Positions 43,973 to 53,479 are shown, counted from the stretch's first letter. The stretch is 64,000 nt of DNA from Pseudomonas sp. PDM18 (GCF_014852585.1 NZ_JACVBX010000001.1:248001-312000); one strand, 5' to 3'. Notes: a model not told the origin generated them from the sequence alone. Numbers and translations: made by a program.

Positions 43973-46432
43973 TCACCGTCCGGAGGTTGTGTCGGATGCT
44001 ACAGCTGCGACGTGCGTTTCACGCAGGAAGCTCCGATTGAAGGGTTGTGGGCGCGCCAGACCGTATCCCTGGGCGTAATCGATGCCGATTTCCCGCAGCA
44101 CTTCGAGGATTTCCTGGGTTTCGACGAACTCTGCCACCGTGCGCTTGCCCATCACGTGGCCGATCTGGTTGATCACCTGGACCATGGCGCGGTCGATGGG
44201 GTCTTCGAGCATGTCCTTGATGAAGCTGCCGTCGATCTTCAGGTAGTCCACCGGCAGGTGCTTGAGGTAGACGAAGGACGACATCCCGGCGCAGAAGTCA
44301 TCCAGCGAGAAGCGGTAGCCCAGGGCCTTGAGTTCCTGGATGAAGCGGGTGGCGTTGACCAGGTTGGCGATGGCGCTGGTCTCGGTGATCTCGAAGCACA
44401 CGCTGGCGGGCTCGATGCCGTAGCGCGGCTGCACGTCGCGGAGGAAGTCGAGGAAGGTCTCGTCACCGATGGTAGCGCCGGAAAGGTTGATGGCGCAGGT
44501 ATGGATCGGTTCGTAACCGCCCTCGGCGTTGCGCTCGGCCAGGGTCCGGAAGGCGTTCTCGACCACCCAGCGGTCGATATCCGACATCAGGCCGTAGCGC
44601 TCGGCGGCGGGGATGAAGTTGATCGGCGCCACCAGCCGACCGCACTCGTCGTTCAGGCGCAGCAGCAACTCGACGTGGGCGCCTTCCATCGTGCGGTCGT
44701 CGACCGGGAAGATCGACTGCGCATAGAGACAGAAGCGCTCCTCCTCCAGCCCCAGGCGGATGCGCTGTACCCAGGCCATCTCGCCGACGCGGTTGGACAG
44801 CTCGGTATCGTCGGGGCGAAACACCTGGGCCCGGTTGCGGCCCTTCTCCTTGGCCATGTAGCAGGCCATGTCGGCGCAGCGCAGCGCCTCCTCCACCGAC
44901 ACCAGCATGGCGGAGATATGCACCACGCCAATACTTACGGTGATGTTGAAGCCGCGGCCCTCCCACATGAAGTGCAGCGCCTGCACGGTCAGGCGGATGC
45001 GCTCGGCGATCTGCACCGCCAGGTCCGCCGGGCAGTGTTCCAGGAGGATGCCGAACTCATCGCCGCCCAGGCGCGCCAGGGTGTCGCCGTCGCGCAGGCA
45101 CTGCTGCAGCACGGAACAGACCTGGCGCAGCAGTTCGTCGCCGGCGGCATGGCCACAGGTGTCGTTGACCAGCTTGAACTGGTCCAGGTCCAGGTACATC
45201 AGCGAATGCTGGTCGCGGGAGTCCGCCGAGCTTTCCAGGGCCTGCTTGAGGCGGAATTCGAACTCGCGGCGGTTAGTCAGGCCGGTCAGCGCGTCATGGG
45301 TTGCCTGCCACGACAGGCTGGCCATGTACTGGCGCTCGCGGGTCATGTCGTGCAGCACCAGCACCACGCCAACCACCCGGCCATCGGCGTGGATGGGCGT
45401 GGCCACCAGGGTCACTGCCACGCTGGTGCCATCCAGACGCTGGATCAGCTTGCTGGTCTCGCTGCCGCCATCCACCTCGCCGCGCAGGATCTGCCCCACC
45501 AGTGGCAGTCCCTCGACCTGCGAATTCTCGTCGAGTATCCGCAGCAGCGAACGCAGCGGCAGGCCGACGGCCATGGAGTTGTCCCAGCCGATCAGGCGTT
45601 CCGCCGCCGGGTTGAAATAGGCAATGCACTCATGTTCATCGAGGGTAACCACGCCGTCGCCGATGGCGGCCAGTGTGGTCTGCGCACGCTCCCGCTCAGT
45701 ATCCAGGGCGCTTTCGAAGGCGCGCTGCTGGTGCAGCAGCTTGCGGGTGCGCCAGACCGCCAGGAGGATCAGCGCCAGGCCGGTCAGCCCGTTGAGCACC
45801 AGCAGCACCCACATGATCATCCGCGAACCCTGCCCGAGCGCGGCGGAGAAGGCCATGGCAGCCGGCGTGACGCCGTCGTTGATGGCCTGGATTCGGCTGT
45901 TCCAGTAGCTCAGGTCGCCGGGGCGGACGTCATTGGCGCGGATCTTCGCGCTCATCTCGTCGGACAGTTGCTCCAACTGGTCGAGGTAGGCGTCGCCGAT
46001 GATCCACATCTTCACCGCCTGGTCGAAGTAGCTGTACTCGTGGAAATAGCGGTACAGCCAGATCAGCGCGGCGACATCGTCGGGATGGATGCCCCCCTGC
46101 AAGGCCCCGGCGCGGGCTAGTTCCAGGTCGGGTTGGCTGAGGTCGAGGGCAGCGCGGAAGGTACGGTCACCCTGGGGTATCGCGATGGCGGTGCGATAGC
46201 GCTCGTAATCCTCCGCGTCACGGCTCTGGCCATAGAGTTGCAGGTAATGGATGGCGTCCTTCTGGCCCTTGGACCAGAGGCTCTCACCGCCGACGTAGGC
46301 GCGCACGCCTGAAAGAATTATGAAGCTGCCGCTGCCGATCAGCGTCTGCAGCAGGACCACGACCATGAACGGCCAGACCAGCTTGAGCAGACGCGTCGTA
46401 CGCCGGGTCGGCAATAGCCCCATTGCATCCAT
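43973..46432 (-). CDS. rbdA: RbdA-type c-di-GMP phosphodiesterase/diguanylate cyclase (TM-PAS-GGDEF-EAL)
   Basis: The 819-residue inner-membrane protein linked to biofilm dispersal in P. aeruginosa. Membrane helices at about 16-42 and 204-227 bracket a periplasmic sensor. PAS at about 250-365, GGDEF at about 375-540 with intact GGDEF (456-460) and the RxxD inhibitory site RDGD (447-450), and EAL at about 555-805. The EAL signature reads Glu588-Leu-Leu; the catalytic Glu and LDDFCAG/KIDGSFI are kept, so phosphodiesterase activity is plausible, with GTP-bound GGDEF as allosteric site. PA0861 is the same length within one residue. Shine-Dalgarno weak. Confidence 0.92.
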   Translation of the reverse strand: MDAMGLLPTRRTTRLLKLVWPFMVVVLLQTLIGSGSFIILSGVRAYVGGESLWSKGQKDAIHYLQLYGQSRDAEDYERYRTAIAIPQGDRTFRAALDLSQPDLELARAGALQGGIHPDDVAALIWLYRYFHEYSYFDQAVKMWIIGDAYLDQLEQLSDEMSAKIRANDVRPGDLSYWNSRIQAINDGVTPAAMAFSAALGQGSRMIMWVLLVLNGLTGLALILLAVWRTRKLLHQQRAFESALDTERERAQTTLAAIGDGVVTLDEHECIAYFNPAAERLIGWDNSMAVGLPLRSLLRILDENSQVEGLPLVGQILRGEVDGGSETSKLIQRLDGTSVAVTLVATPIHADGRVVGVVLVLHDMTRERQYMASLSWQATHDALTGLTNRREFEFRLKQALESSADSRDQHSLMYLDLDQFKLVNDTCGHAAGDELLRQVCSVLQQCLRDGDTLARLGGDEFGILLEHCPADLAVQIAERIRLTVQALHFMWEGRGFNITVSIGVVHISAMLVSVEEALRCADMACYMAKEKGRNRAQVFRPDDTELSNRVGEMAWVQRIRLGLEEERFCLYAQSIFPVDDRTMEGAHVELLLRLNDECGRLVAPINFIPAAERYGLMSDIDRWVVENAFRTLAERNAEGGYEPIHTCAINLSGATIGDETFLDFLRDVQPRYGIEPASVCFEITETSAIANLVNATRFIQELKALGYRFSLDDFCAGMSSFVYLKHLPVDYLKIDGSFIKDMLEDPIDRAMVQVINQIGHVMGKRTVAEFVETQEILEVLREIGIDYAQGYGLARPQPFNRSFLRETHVAAVASDTTSGR

Positions 46433-46753
46433 AACCAGTTTCGACTTCCTTCTTTGAATTTCTGGCAGGCCACGGGGTGCGGTGAAGGCTCGCCCTGGGA
46501 CTTTTCTATCAGGCCGCCCCTTCCTTAACTTCTAGCCGATCACGGGAATTCCTCAAACCGCCGGTGCGAGCCTGGGCGTCCGAAGTCCCGCCGTCCGGCG
46601 GAAAACTGCGTTTTTACTGGGCGAAACGCCCTTTATCGCTATCCGACCGCTCCTTTGAGAGCGAACGATCAGCGGCCTTGCGACAGTCAAGGCCATGTGC
46701 CATACCTCTGTCGTGCAATTTGCAAAGAAAAGCGAGCAACCGACGGAGCGGCC
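46433..46753. other. 321-nt gap between rbdA and the LuxR gene
   Basis: Contains a CCGCC/GGCGG hairpin near 46588-46601 and GGGCG-AAA-CGCCC at 46619-46631, the latter followed by TTTAT. It should carry divergent promoters for rbdA and luxR, but no consensus hexamers stand out. Confidence 0.4.
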
Positions 46754-47863
46754 ATGCCACGGCGGGATATGGACATGCGGTACGACCGGCTGGTGGGCCT
46801 GACTTACGAGTGCGTGCTCGACGAAGCCAACTGGCTGCCGCTGCTCACCGAGCTGATCTGCGCCAGTGGCCGCCAGCAGGGTGCCCTACTGTTCTGGGAC
46901 CAGACCGAGAGCGGTGCGCTGGCCAGCGAAATCAACCTCTGCGACCCCGGCGCCATCGAGACCTACAACCGCGAGTTCTGCACCATCGACCCGTCCAAGG
47001 GTTTCATGCTCCACCGCCCGGTCGGCCACTGGTATCACGACCGCGAGGAGTACGGCCCGCAGCGCATGGCCCGCGACCCTTACTATCAGGAGTTCCAGCG
47101 CCCCAACGGCATGCACAACGTGTCGTGCCTGAAGCTAAACGAGCAGGCCAATTCCGGCGTCTACCTGTCAGTGCTGACCAGCCTCGGCGCACGCTACCCC
47201 GGTCCGCAGGAACAGACCTTGCTGACCCGTCTGAGCGAACACCTGATCCGCGCCGCACGGATGTTCGGGCGCATCGACGAGATGCGCCAGCAGTTGGCCC
47301 ACCGCGACCTGCTGCTGGACCAGCACCCCACCCCGCTGTGGCTGCTCGAAGGCAACGCCCGCGTGCTCTACGCCAACCAGGCCGCGCAACAGCGGCTCGG
47401 GCTGCGCGGCGGGCTGTTCCATGAGGTTTTCGGCCGCCTGCACTGCCGCCAGCACGACGCGAAACTCCAGGCCCTGGTACGCCACGCCGCGCCCAGCGCC
47501 GGCAAGGGCAAGGGCAAGGCCGGCTGGCTGCCGCTGGGCGATGGCAGCGGGCAGGAACTGCTGGTCACGCCAGTGCCCGCCGAAGCCAGTTTCAACCAAC
47601 CTTTCCAGCGCCCGCTGGTGCTGCTGGCGCTGCTCGACGCGCACCGCCAGAGCCGCCTGCTGGGCGAACTGTTCGGCCTCACCCCGGCCGAACAGCGCCT
47701 GGGCGACCTGCTGGTCCGCGGGCTGACGCCCGAACAGTGTACCGACCAGCTTGGCACTTCGATCAATACGGTGCGCAGCCAACTGCGTGCGTTGTTCCGC
47801 AAGACCCACACCAGCCGCCAGGCCGAACTGGTCAGCCTGCTGGTGCGGCTCGGGCAGCGCTGA
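46754..47863 (+). CDS. LuxR-family transcriptional regulator with PAS-like N-terminal part
   Basis: A 369-residue regulator. The C-terminal 65 residues are a LuxR/GerE HTH (LTPAEQRLGDLLVRGLTPEQCTDQLGTSINTVRSQLRALFRKT). The N-terminal 300 have no acyl-homoserine-lactone domain; residues 200-300 look PAS-like (LLDQHPTPLWLLEGNARVLYANQAAQQRLG). The GGAGCGGCC before ATG 46754 decides the start; the frame opens 33 codons earlier. Together with the downstream methyltransferase it sits between rbdA and the ABC exporter, which are adjacent in PAO1 as I remember it. Target unknown. Confidence 0.85.
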   Translation: MPRRDMDMRYDRLVGLTYECVLDEANWLPLLTELICASGRQQGALLFWDQTESGALASEINLCDPGAIETYNREFCTIDPSKGFMLHRPVGHWYHDREEYGPQRMARDPYYQEFQRPNGMHNVSCLKLNEQANSGVYLSVLTSLGARYPGPQEQTLLTRLSEHLIRAARMFGRIDEMRQQLAHRDLLLDQHPTPLWLLEGNARVLYANQAAQQRLGLRGGLFHEVFGRLHCRQHDAKLQALVRHAAPSAGKGKGKAGWLPLGDGSGQELLVTPVPAEASFNQPFQRPLVLLALLDAHRQSRLLGELFGLTPAEQRLGDLLVRGLTPEQCTDQLGTSINTVRSQLRALFRKTHTSRQAELVSLLVRLGQR

Positions 47864-47986
47864 ATTTTCGCGTCGTCATTCATTCAGATGATGGCCCGGG
47901 GCCAACCGGCTCCTAAGGTGTTGGACGGATCACCGGCAAGGCCGGTGGCGCTTTCTCATCACTGAGCGGTATCCCAGGTGGACGGC

Positions 47987-48874
47987 ATGGACAACGGCAC
48001 CCAGCAGAATCCGAACTCGCTAACCGAAGCCATCGAGCAACTCGAACAGCAGCTGCGTCACCTCCGGGACGACGAGACCGACCTGCTGGCGCTCGCCACC
48101 GGCAGCGCGCCGCCGGCCGAAGCCCCGCGCGTGGTGCCCTTCCCCCGGCGCCGCGAACGGCCGATGGGGGAAGGTGCCGGCAACGCCGTGCTGATGGACT
48201 ACCTCTACGGCATCGACAGCACCCTGCGCTCGCTGCTGCCCGACGGGCCTACCGAGGAGTTGTTCCGCTACGCCAGCTCGGCGCCGGCATCCCGCGCGCT
48301 GCGCTCACGCCGCCAGCTGCTGGCGCGGGAGATCGACCGCTGCTGCCAACAGCTCAGCGGCCAGGCGCGCATTCTTTGTGTAGGCTGCGGACACCTGCGC
48401 GAGGCCGAGTTGGCGCGCTCGCTGCGCCATGGCCAGTTCCGCCAGTTCACCGCGCTGGATGCGCAGGCGCTGTCCCTGCAGACGGTGGAGGCCTGCTATG
48501 CCGCGCTCGGCGTCCAGACGCAGCAATGCAACCTGGACGACCTGTTCTACGGACGGCAGGACCTCTGCCATTTCGACCTGATCTACTCGCCGGGCCTCTA
48601 CGAGGTGCTGGACGACCACGACGCCCGCGACCTGACCCGCAACCTGTTCGCCCGCCTGCTGCCCGGCGGGCGCCTGCTGATGGGCAACTTCCTCCCCGGC
48701 GTGCCGGACATCGCCTACCTCGAAGGCCTGCTGGACTGGCGCCCGCACTACCGCAACGATGCTGCCCTGCTCGACCTCCTGCTGGGCATTCCCTACAACG
48801 ACATAGGCAGCGCGCGGGTCTTCCACGACCTGGGCAATTGCGTGGCCTTCCTCGAAGTCACCCGCTACGGCTGA
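47987..48874 (+). CDS. Class I SAM-dependent methyltransferase-like protein
   Basis: A 295-residue protein: a charged, partly coiled-coil N-terminus (about 1-65), then a Rossmann domain with motif I ARILCVGCGHLREAELA (about 126-142), an acidic residue after strand 2 (FTALDAQALSL), and the post-I motif FDLIYSPGLYEVLDD. The C-terminal part DWRPHYRNDAALLDLL resembles substrate caps of small-molecule methyltransferases. ATG 47987 has AGGTGG 5 nt upstream and is preferred to GTG 47978. Same strand as the LuxR gene with a 123-nt gap. It ends flush against the convergent ABC gene. Substrate unknown. Confidence 0.75.
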   Translation: MDNGTQQNPNSLTEAIEQLEQQLRHLRDDETDLLALATGSAPPAEAPRVVPFPRRRERPMGEGAGNAVLMDYLYGIDSTLRSLLPDGPTEELFRYASSAPASRALRSRRQLLAREIDRCCQQLSGQARILCVGCGHLREAELARSLRHGQFRQFTALDAQALSLQTVEACYAALGVQTQQCNLDDLFYGRQDLCHFDLIYSPGLYEVLDDHDARDLTRNLFARLLPGGRLLMGNFLPGVPDIAYLEGLLDWRPHYRNDAALLDLLLGIPYNDIGSARVFHDLGNCVAFLEVTRYG

Positions 48875-50668
48875 TCAGCCCTGCTGCAGGTGGCCGTAAA
48901 GGCGCGCATAGAGCCCGCCTTCGGCGATCAGTTGCTGGTGGTCGCCGTCCTCGGCGATACGCCCGCCGTCGAACACCAGCACGCGGTCGGCCTGTTTCAC
49001 CGCGGACAGGCGGTGGGCGATGATCAGCGTGGTACGGCCTTCGAGAAAGCGCTCCAGCGCCTGGTGCAGGGCGTACTCGGTGGCGGCATCGAGGGCGGAC
49101 GTGGCCTCGTCAAGGATCACCACCTTGGGTTCGGCGAGCACCATGCGGGCAATCGCCAGGCGCTGCCGCTGGCCGCCGGAGAGACGTACACCGGAACGCC
49201 CGACCACGCTGTCCAGTCCCTGCGGCAAGGCGCGGATGGTGTCCGCCAGCTGCGCTACTTCCAGCGCGCGCCAGCAGGCTTCGTCGCCGCGCTCGCGCCC
49301 CATGGTCAGGTTGGCGCGCACCGTGTCGTTGAACAGCGCCGGGTGCTGCAGTACCACGGCCACATGCTCGCGCACGCAATCCAGACCGATCTCCTCCAGC
49401 GCCGCGCCGCCGTAGCGGATGCTGCCGGACTGCGGCTGGTAGAGGCCCAGCAGCAGTTGCACCAGGGTGCTCTTGCCGCCGCCGCTGGCGCCGACGATGG
49501 CAACCTTCTCGCCGGGGGCGATGTCCAGGTCGAGGTCGTCCAGCACCCGCTCATCGCGATAGGCGAAGCTCAGGTCGCGCACCTGGATGCCGACGCTGGT
49601 GTGCCCGGCGAACGGATCGCGGCGGTGCTCATAGTGCGGTTCGTCGGCGCGCGCCAGCAGCTCATTGATGCGGGTCAGCGCACCACCGGCGGCGTAGTAG
49701 GCGTATTGCAGGCTGAGCAGTTGTTCCACCGGGCCGATCATGAACCACAGGTAGCTGAACACCGCGAGCATCTGGCCGATGGACAGGTCGGAGAACAGCA
49801 CAGTGAGCATCGCGGCGGCACGGAACAGGTCGATGCCGAACTGGAACAGCAGCCCGCTGGCGCGCCCGGCGGCATCGCTCTTCCACTGCGAGGCGACGGC
49901 GTAGTCGCGCACTTCGCGAGCGCGCACGCCGAGACGGCCGAGGAAGAAGCCCTGGCGGTTGCCGGCACGCACTTCCTGGATGGCTTCGAGGGTTTCGGTC
50001 AGCGCCTGGGTGAAGCGCGAGGTGCTGTCGTTCTCCAGCTTCTTCAGGTGCTTCACGCGCTTGCCCAGCTGCACCGTGGCGAAGATCACCAGCGGGTTGA
50101 ACAGCAGGATCAGCAGCGCCAGTTTCCAGTGCATCCAGATCAGGATGCCGGCGGTGCCGCAGAGGGTCAGCAGCGCCACCAGGAAGCGGCTCAGGGTATC
50201 GCCGACGAACTTGTCGAGGGTGTCGAGATCGGTCACCAGGTGCGCGCTGACCGAGCCGCCGCCGAGGGTTTCGTACTCGCCCAGAGCGATGCGTTTAAGG
50301 CGCTCGATCAGGCGCAGGCGGATGCGGTACACCACATCCTTGGACAACCGCGCGAACAGCTTGGCCTGCAGCACGTTGAACACCAGCGCGCAGCTGCGCA
50401 GCACCAGGGTTACCAGCAGCATCAGGCCGATGTAGCCGACCGGTTTGTGCCAGCCCTCGGGCAGCCAGTGGTTCATCACCTGCAGGGCCGCGTCGCCCTT
50501 GCCCAGCAGCACCTCATCGACCAGCAGTGGCAGCAGCAGCGGGATCGGTACGCTGCAGGCGGTCGCCAGCACGGCGACCAGGTTGGCCAGCAGCAGGGCC
50601 TTGCGATGACGGAAAGCAAGCCGGCGAATTTCCGCCCAGCTCAGGCGGTCAGCGGCCAGCTCAGGCAT
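48875..50668 (-). CDS. ABC exporter half-transporter, MsbA-like
   Basis: The 597-residue fusion of a six-helix type IV exporter domain (about 15-320) and an ATPase domain (about 345-597): Walker A GASGGGKST, signature LSGGQRQRLAIARMVL, Walker B VVILDEATSALD, and the H-loop IIAHRLS. It should work as a homodimer. Cargo is unknown; its PAO1 counterpart PA0860 is annotated only as a transporter. The ATG overlaps the end of the DsbA-like gene by 8 nt, indicating coupled translation. Confidence 0.88.
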   Translation of the reverse strand: MPELAADRLSWAEIRRLAFRHRKALLLANLVAVLATACSVPIPLLLPLLVDEVLLGKGDAALQVMNHWLPEGWHKPVGYIGLMLLVTLVLRSCALVFNVLQAKLFARLSKDVVYRIRLRLIERLKRIALGEYETLGGGSVSAHLVTDLDTLDKFVGDTLSRFLVALLTLCGTAGILIWMHWKLALLILLFNPLVIFATVQLGKRVKHLKKLENDSTSRFTQALTETLEAIQEVRAGNRQGFFLGRLGVRAREVRDYAVASQWKSDAAGRASGLLFQFGIDLFRAAAMLTVLFSDLSIGQMLAVFSYLWFMIGPVEQLLSLQYAYYAAGGALTRINELLARADEPHYEHRRDPFAGHTSVGIQVRDLSFAYRDERVLDDLDLDIAPGEKVAIVGASGGGKSTLVQLLLGLYQPQSGSIRYGGAALEEIGLDCVREHVAVVLQHPALFNDTVRANLTMGRERGDEACWRALEVAQLADTIRALPQGLDSVVGRSGVRLSGGQRQRLAIARMVLAEPKVVILDEATSALDAATEYALHQALERFLEGRTTLIIAHRLSAVKQADRVLVFDGGRIAEDGDHQQLIAEGGLYARLYGHLQQG

Positions 50669-51296
50669 GCCGCGCGCGCTCCAGCCAGCGCTCCAGCAAC
50701 GGGGCGAGTTCGCCCAGCGGCTGGTAGCCGTTGGTCAGCAGGGCCAGTTGGCCGTCGCGCTCGGCCAACAGCGTGGGGAAGCCGGCGATGCCCAGGTCGC
50801 GGGCCCAGGAAAAATCGGCCAGGGTCGCCAGGTGGTTGTCCTGGCTGTCGAAGGCTTCGGCAAACTCGATGCGCGGCAGGCCGACCTGTTCGGCCAGCTC
50901 GGTGAGCACGCTGGCCTGTGTGACGTCGCGGCCTTCGGCGTAGAAGGCATGCTGGATTTCGCCGACCAGCGCCCAGGCGCAGTCTTCATCGAGGCGGCGC
51001 GCGGTGACGATGGCCCGGCAGGCCGGCTCGGTGTCGTATACGAAACCATCGGGCAGCGCGTTTTCGAAGCGGAACGGCTGGTTGGTGGCACGGTGCACCG
51101 CTTCCCAGTGTTCGAGGATGTAGCGCTTGGTAGTCGGCTCCAGCGCGGCGCCCTGCCCCGTGCGCAGCCCGCCCATCACCAACGCCAGCGGCACGCCCGC
51201 GGCGCGCGCCTGCTCCACCAGCTTCCCGGCCACCGGAGCGAAGCCCCAGCACCAGGAGCACATCGGGTCCATCACGTAGAGCAGGCGGCTGGTCAT
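50661..51296 (-). CDS. DsbA-family (FrnE-like) thiol oxidoreductase
   Basis: A 211-residue protein with a thioredoxin fold into which a helical domain is inserted. The active-site CxxC is CSWC at residues 13-16 (MDPMCSWCWGFAP); the cis-proline region is GIAGFPTLL. There is no signal peptide, so it acts in the cytoplasm, unlike classical DsbA. It lies in a minus-strand run trhO-dsbA-ABC, 3 nt after trhO. Its partner is unknown. Confidence 0.88.
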   Translation of the reverse strand: MTSRLLYVMDPMCSWCWGFAPVAGKLVEQARAAGVPLALVMGGLRTGQGAALEPTTKRYILEHWEAVHRATNQPFRFENALPDGFVYDTEPACRAIVTARRLDEDCAWALVGEIQHAFYAEGRDVTQASVLTELAEQVGLPRIEFAEAFDSQDNHLATLADFSWARDLGIAGFPTLLAERDGQLALLTNGYQPLGELAPLLERWLERARHA

Positions 51297-51299
51297 GGA

Positions 51300-52235
51300 T
51301 CAGTTCTCCGCGCGGGGATCACGGCCAATGGGATGTGGCTGGTTACGCTGGCGCGCCAGTTCGATCTGCTTCTGCCGCTCGCGGGCGCTGGCGCGAGTCT
51401 TCTCCGACAGCGAGTTCCAGCAGTGCGGGCAGCTGATACCGGGGGCGTAGTGCTCGGAAGCGCGGTCCTCGACAGAGATCGGGTTGCGGCAGGCATGGCA
51501 CTGATCGTAGTCGCCTTCGGTCAGGTCATGGCGCACGGTCACGCGGTTGTCGAACACGAAACAGTCGCCGCGCCAGAGGGTCTGCGCCTCGGGCACTTCC
51601 TCCAGGTACTTGAGGATGCCGCCCTTGAGGTGGAAGACCTCTTCGAAGCCTTCGTTGAGCATGAAGCTCGAGGCCTTCTCGCAGCGGATGCCGCCGGTGC
51701 AGAACATCGCGACCTTCTTGTGTTTCACCGGGTCGTAGTGCTCGCGGATGTAGTCGGGAAACTCGCGGAACGACTTGGTCTTCGGGTCGATGGCGCCCTC
51801 GAAGGTGCCGATGGCCACTTCGTAGTCGTTGCGGGTGTCGATCAGCAGGACTTCCGGGTCCGAGATCAGCGCGTTCCAGTCCTGAGGCTCGACGTAGGTA
51901 CCGACCTTGGCGTTCGGGTCCACGCCCGGTACGCCGAGGGTGACGATTTCCTTCTTCAGCTTGACCTTGGTGCGGTAGAAGGGCTGCTCGTCGCAGTACG
52001 ACTCCTTGTGGTCGACATCGGCCAGGCGCGGGTCGGCGCGCAGCCAGGAGAGCAGGCCGTCGATGCCAGCGCGGGTGCCGGAGACGGTGCCATTGATGCC
52101 TTCCTCGGCGAGCAGCAAGGTGCCCTTCACGCCGTTGTCCAGCAGGGTCTGCAGCAGCGGTTCGCGCAGGGCGACGTAGTCGGGCAGGGAGACGAACTTG
52201 TACAACGCCGCGACGACGATTCTTTCGGTGGTCAT
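51300..52235 (-). CDS. trhO: tRNA uridine-34 hydroxylase TrhO (rhodanese-like)
   Basis: The 311-residue YceA/TrhO protein, which hydroxylates U34 of tRNAs on the way to cmo5U/mo5U with oxygen. It has an acylphosphatase-like N-terminal domain ([14 protein letters not shown]), a rhodanese domain (about 115-215) with active-site Cys in [14 protein letters not shown], and a C-terminal zinc-like region CHACRNPI...[12 protein letters not shown] lies 6 nt before ATG 52235. The gap after trhO is 3 nt, so it heads the trhO-dsbA-ABC operon. Confidence 0.93.
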   Translation of the reverse strand: MTTERIVVAALYKFVSLPDYVALREPLLQTLLDNGVKGTLLLAEEGINGTVSGTRAGIDGLLSWLRADPRLADVDHKESYCDEQPFYRTKVKLKKEIVTLGVPGVDPNAKVGTYVEPQDWNALISDPEVLLIDTRNDYEVAIGTFEGAIDPKTKSFREFPDYIREHYDPVKHKKVAMFCTGGIRCEKASSFMLNEGFEEVFHLKGGILKYLEEVPEAQTLWRGDCFVFDNRVTVRHDLTEGDYDQCHACRNPISVEDRASEHYAPGISCPHCWNSLSEKTRASARERQKQIELARQRNQPHPIGRDPRAEN

Positions 52236-52343
52236 GCATCACTCCAGTGGTCGCCCGCGTAAAGGGCGGACCGGGCTTCTTTGGGAACGAACGTTTGGAA
52301 ACGAGCGTTTGGAAACGAAAGCTGATCGACAGCTGAAAATGAC

Positions 52344-52365
52344 AGCGCCGGCAGAAGCCGGCGCT
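52344..52365 (-). terminator. Hairpin terminator after bolA
   Basis: AGCGCCGGC-AGAA-GCCGGCGCT; on the minus strand it is followed by GTCATTTTC, a short T tract. About 75 nt after the bolA stop. The neighbouring 52287-52314 holds two tandem 14-bp ACGA.CGTTTGGAA units. Confidence 0.6.
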
Positions 52366-52438
52366 GGGAGTCGCATTCTACCGGAGCGGGGCGAACCCCG
52401 CACGCGGTTGGTCGGCCACCGATCAGTGCATCAGACTC

Positions 52439-52747
52439 TCAATGCAGATCATGCTTGCTGCCGCCACGGCAGGTTGGCGAATCCGGTGCCGCGCCCTGCT
52501 GCGCCCACTCCTCGGGGGTGTAGGTGTGCATGGCGAGGGCGTGGATCTGGCCCATCAGCTCGCCGAGCGTGGCGTAGACCTTCTGATGCCGCTTCACCGC
52601 GTTCAGCCCGGCGAACGCCGGGCTGACGATCACGGCCTTGTAGTGCGTTTCCTGTCCGCGGCTGTGCATGTGGCTCTCGTCGAGCACCTCGAGGTGCTGG
52701 GGTTCGAGGGTGCCCAGGGCGGATTGGAGTCGGTCACGCATGCTCAT
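52439..52747 (-). CDS. bolA: BolA-family protein
   Basis: The 102-residue BolA/IbaG-type regulator, which binds monothiol glutaredoxins and Fe-S clusters and, in E. coli, DNA affecting morphology and biofilm. The conserved block is HLEVLDESHMHSRG...ETHYKAVIVSPAFAG with ALAMHTYTPEEWAQ; the invariant histidine is in HALAMHTY. The C-terminal CRGGSK matches the BolA tail. Two ATGs (52747 and 52741) are both possible. PA0857 holds this place in PAO1. Confidence 0.93.
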   Translation of the reverse strand: MSMRDRLQSALGTLEPQHLEVLDESHMHSRGQETHYKAVIVSPAFAGLNAVKRHQKVYATLGELMGQIHALAMHTYTPEEWAQQGAAPDSPTCRGGSKHDLH

Positions 52748-52799
52748 GTCGGGTCTCGCTGGCAGTCAGTACGGTTCAGGCAGGTGGAAATCAGGACGA

Positions 52800-53312
52800 T
52801 CAGGGCTTCTTGGCCGGAGCCGCCGGGGCCTTCACGCCCAGTTCCTTGTCCATGTCGGCCATCAGCTTGTTCACCGGCTCCACCGCGGTCTGCAGTTTGG
52901 CCTGGGTCAGCTGGGCGGATTCGGCGGTCAGGCGCGGCATCTTCTCCAGCACCTTGCGGCCCAGGGGCGATGCGTAGAAATCGTTGAGCTGCTTGAGCTC
53001 GGATTCGCTGAAGTTGCTGGTGTAGAGCTTGACCAGTTCGGGCTTGAGCTTGTCCCAACCCACCGCGCGGTCCAGTTCGGCGTTGGCCTTGGCCTGGTAG
53101 CGGTCGAGCACGGCCTTCTTGCTGTCCGGCGCCTTGGCCTGGGCGAAGCGCTGGGCGAGCATCTGCTGGACTTGCGCGTAGACCGGCACGGTCAGCTTGT
53201 CGGCATGGACCTGCTTGAGGAATTTCTCCGCCTCGGCGTTGGCGTCAGCCAGTGCCACGGAACTGAAGCCAACCAGAAGTGCTGCGGTGCAGAGGGAACG
53301 AAGAACGGTCAT
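52800..53312 (-). CDS. Periplasmic DUF2059 protein
   Basis: A 170-residue exported protein. The signal peptide MTVLRSLCTAALLVGFSSVALA ends at an AxA-like site. The DUF2059 core (about 90-150) contains LVKLYTSNFSESELKQLNDFYASPLGRKVLEKMP. The function of the family is unknown. ATG 53312 has AGGA 7 nt upstream; the frame opens 42 codons earlier, but that extension lacks an RBS and would mask the signal. It lies between bolA and the divergent DUF2804 gene. Confidence 0.85.
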   Translation of the reverse strand: MTVLRSLCTAALLVGFSSVALADANAEAEKFLKQVHADKLTVPVYAQVQQMLAQRFAQAKAPDSKKAVLDRYQAKANAELDRAVGWDKLKPELVKLYTSNFSESELKQLNDFYASPLGRKVLEKMPRLTAESAQLTQAKLQTAVEPVNKLMADMDKELGVKAPAAPAKKP

Positions 53313-53479
53313 GGGGCAGTCCTGTGAGTCTGAAGGGTGTCCGGGTGGGACCCGCCATTCTGCGCCTAAGTTCGGAATGTGCTCAAGAGAGTGCCAAATG
53401 ACATGGAAGTGACCGGCTTCTCTTGTAGGACAGTTCATGAAACGTCATGCTGCGGCGCGTTGCCACATGGATGTGACCG

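Noticed and set aside
44012-46120. A 702-codon open frame on the plus strand opposite rbdA
   Set aside because: High-GC codon bias leaves long open frames antisense to real genes. Its translation is a featureless Gln/Val/Leu/His-rich string with no family motif, whereas the minus strand gives RbdA.
48890-50905. A 671-codon open frame antisense to the ABC exporter
   Set aside because: Same kind of shadow: it crosses two real genes and encodes no recognisable domain.
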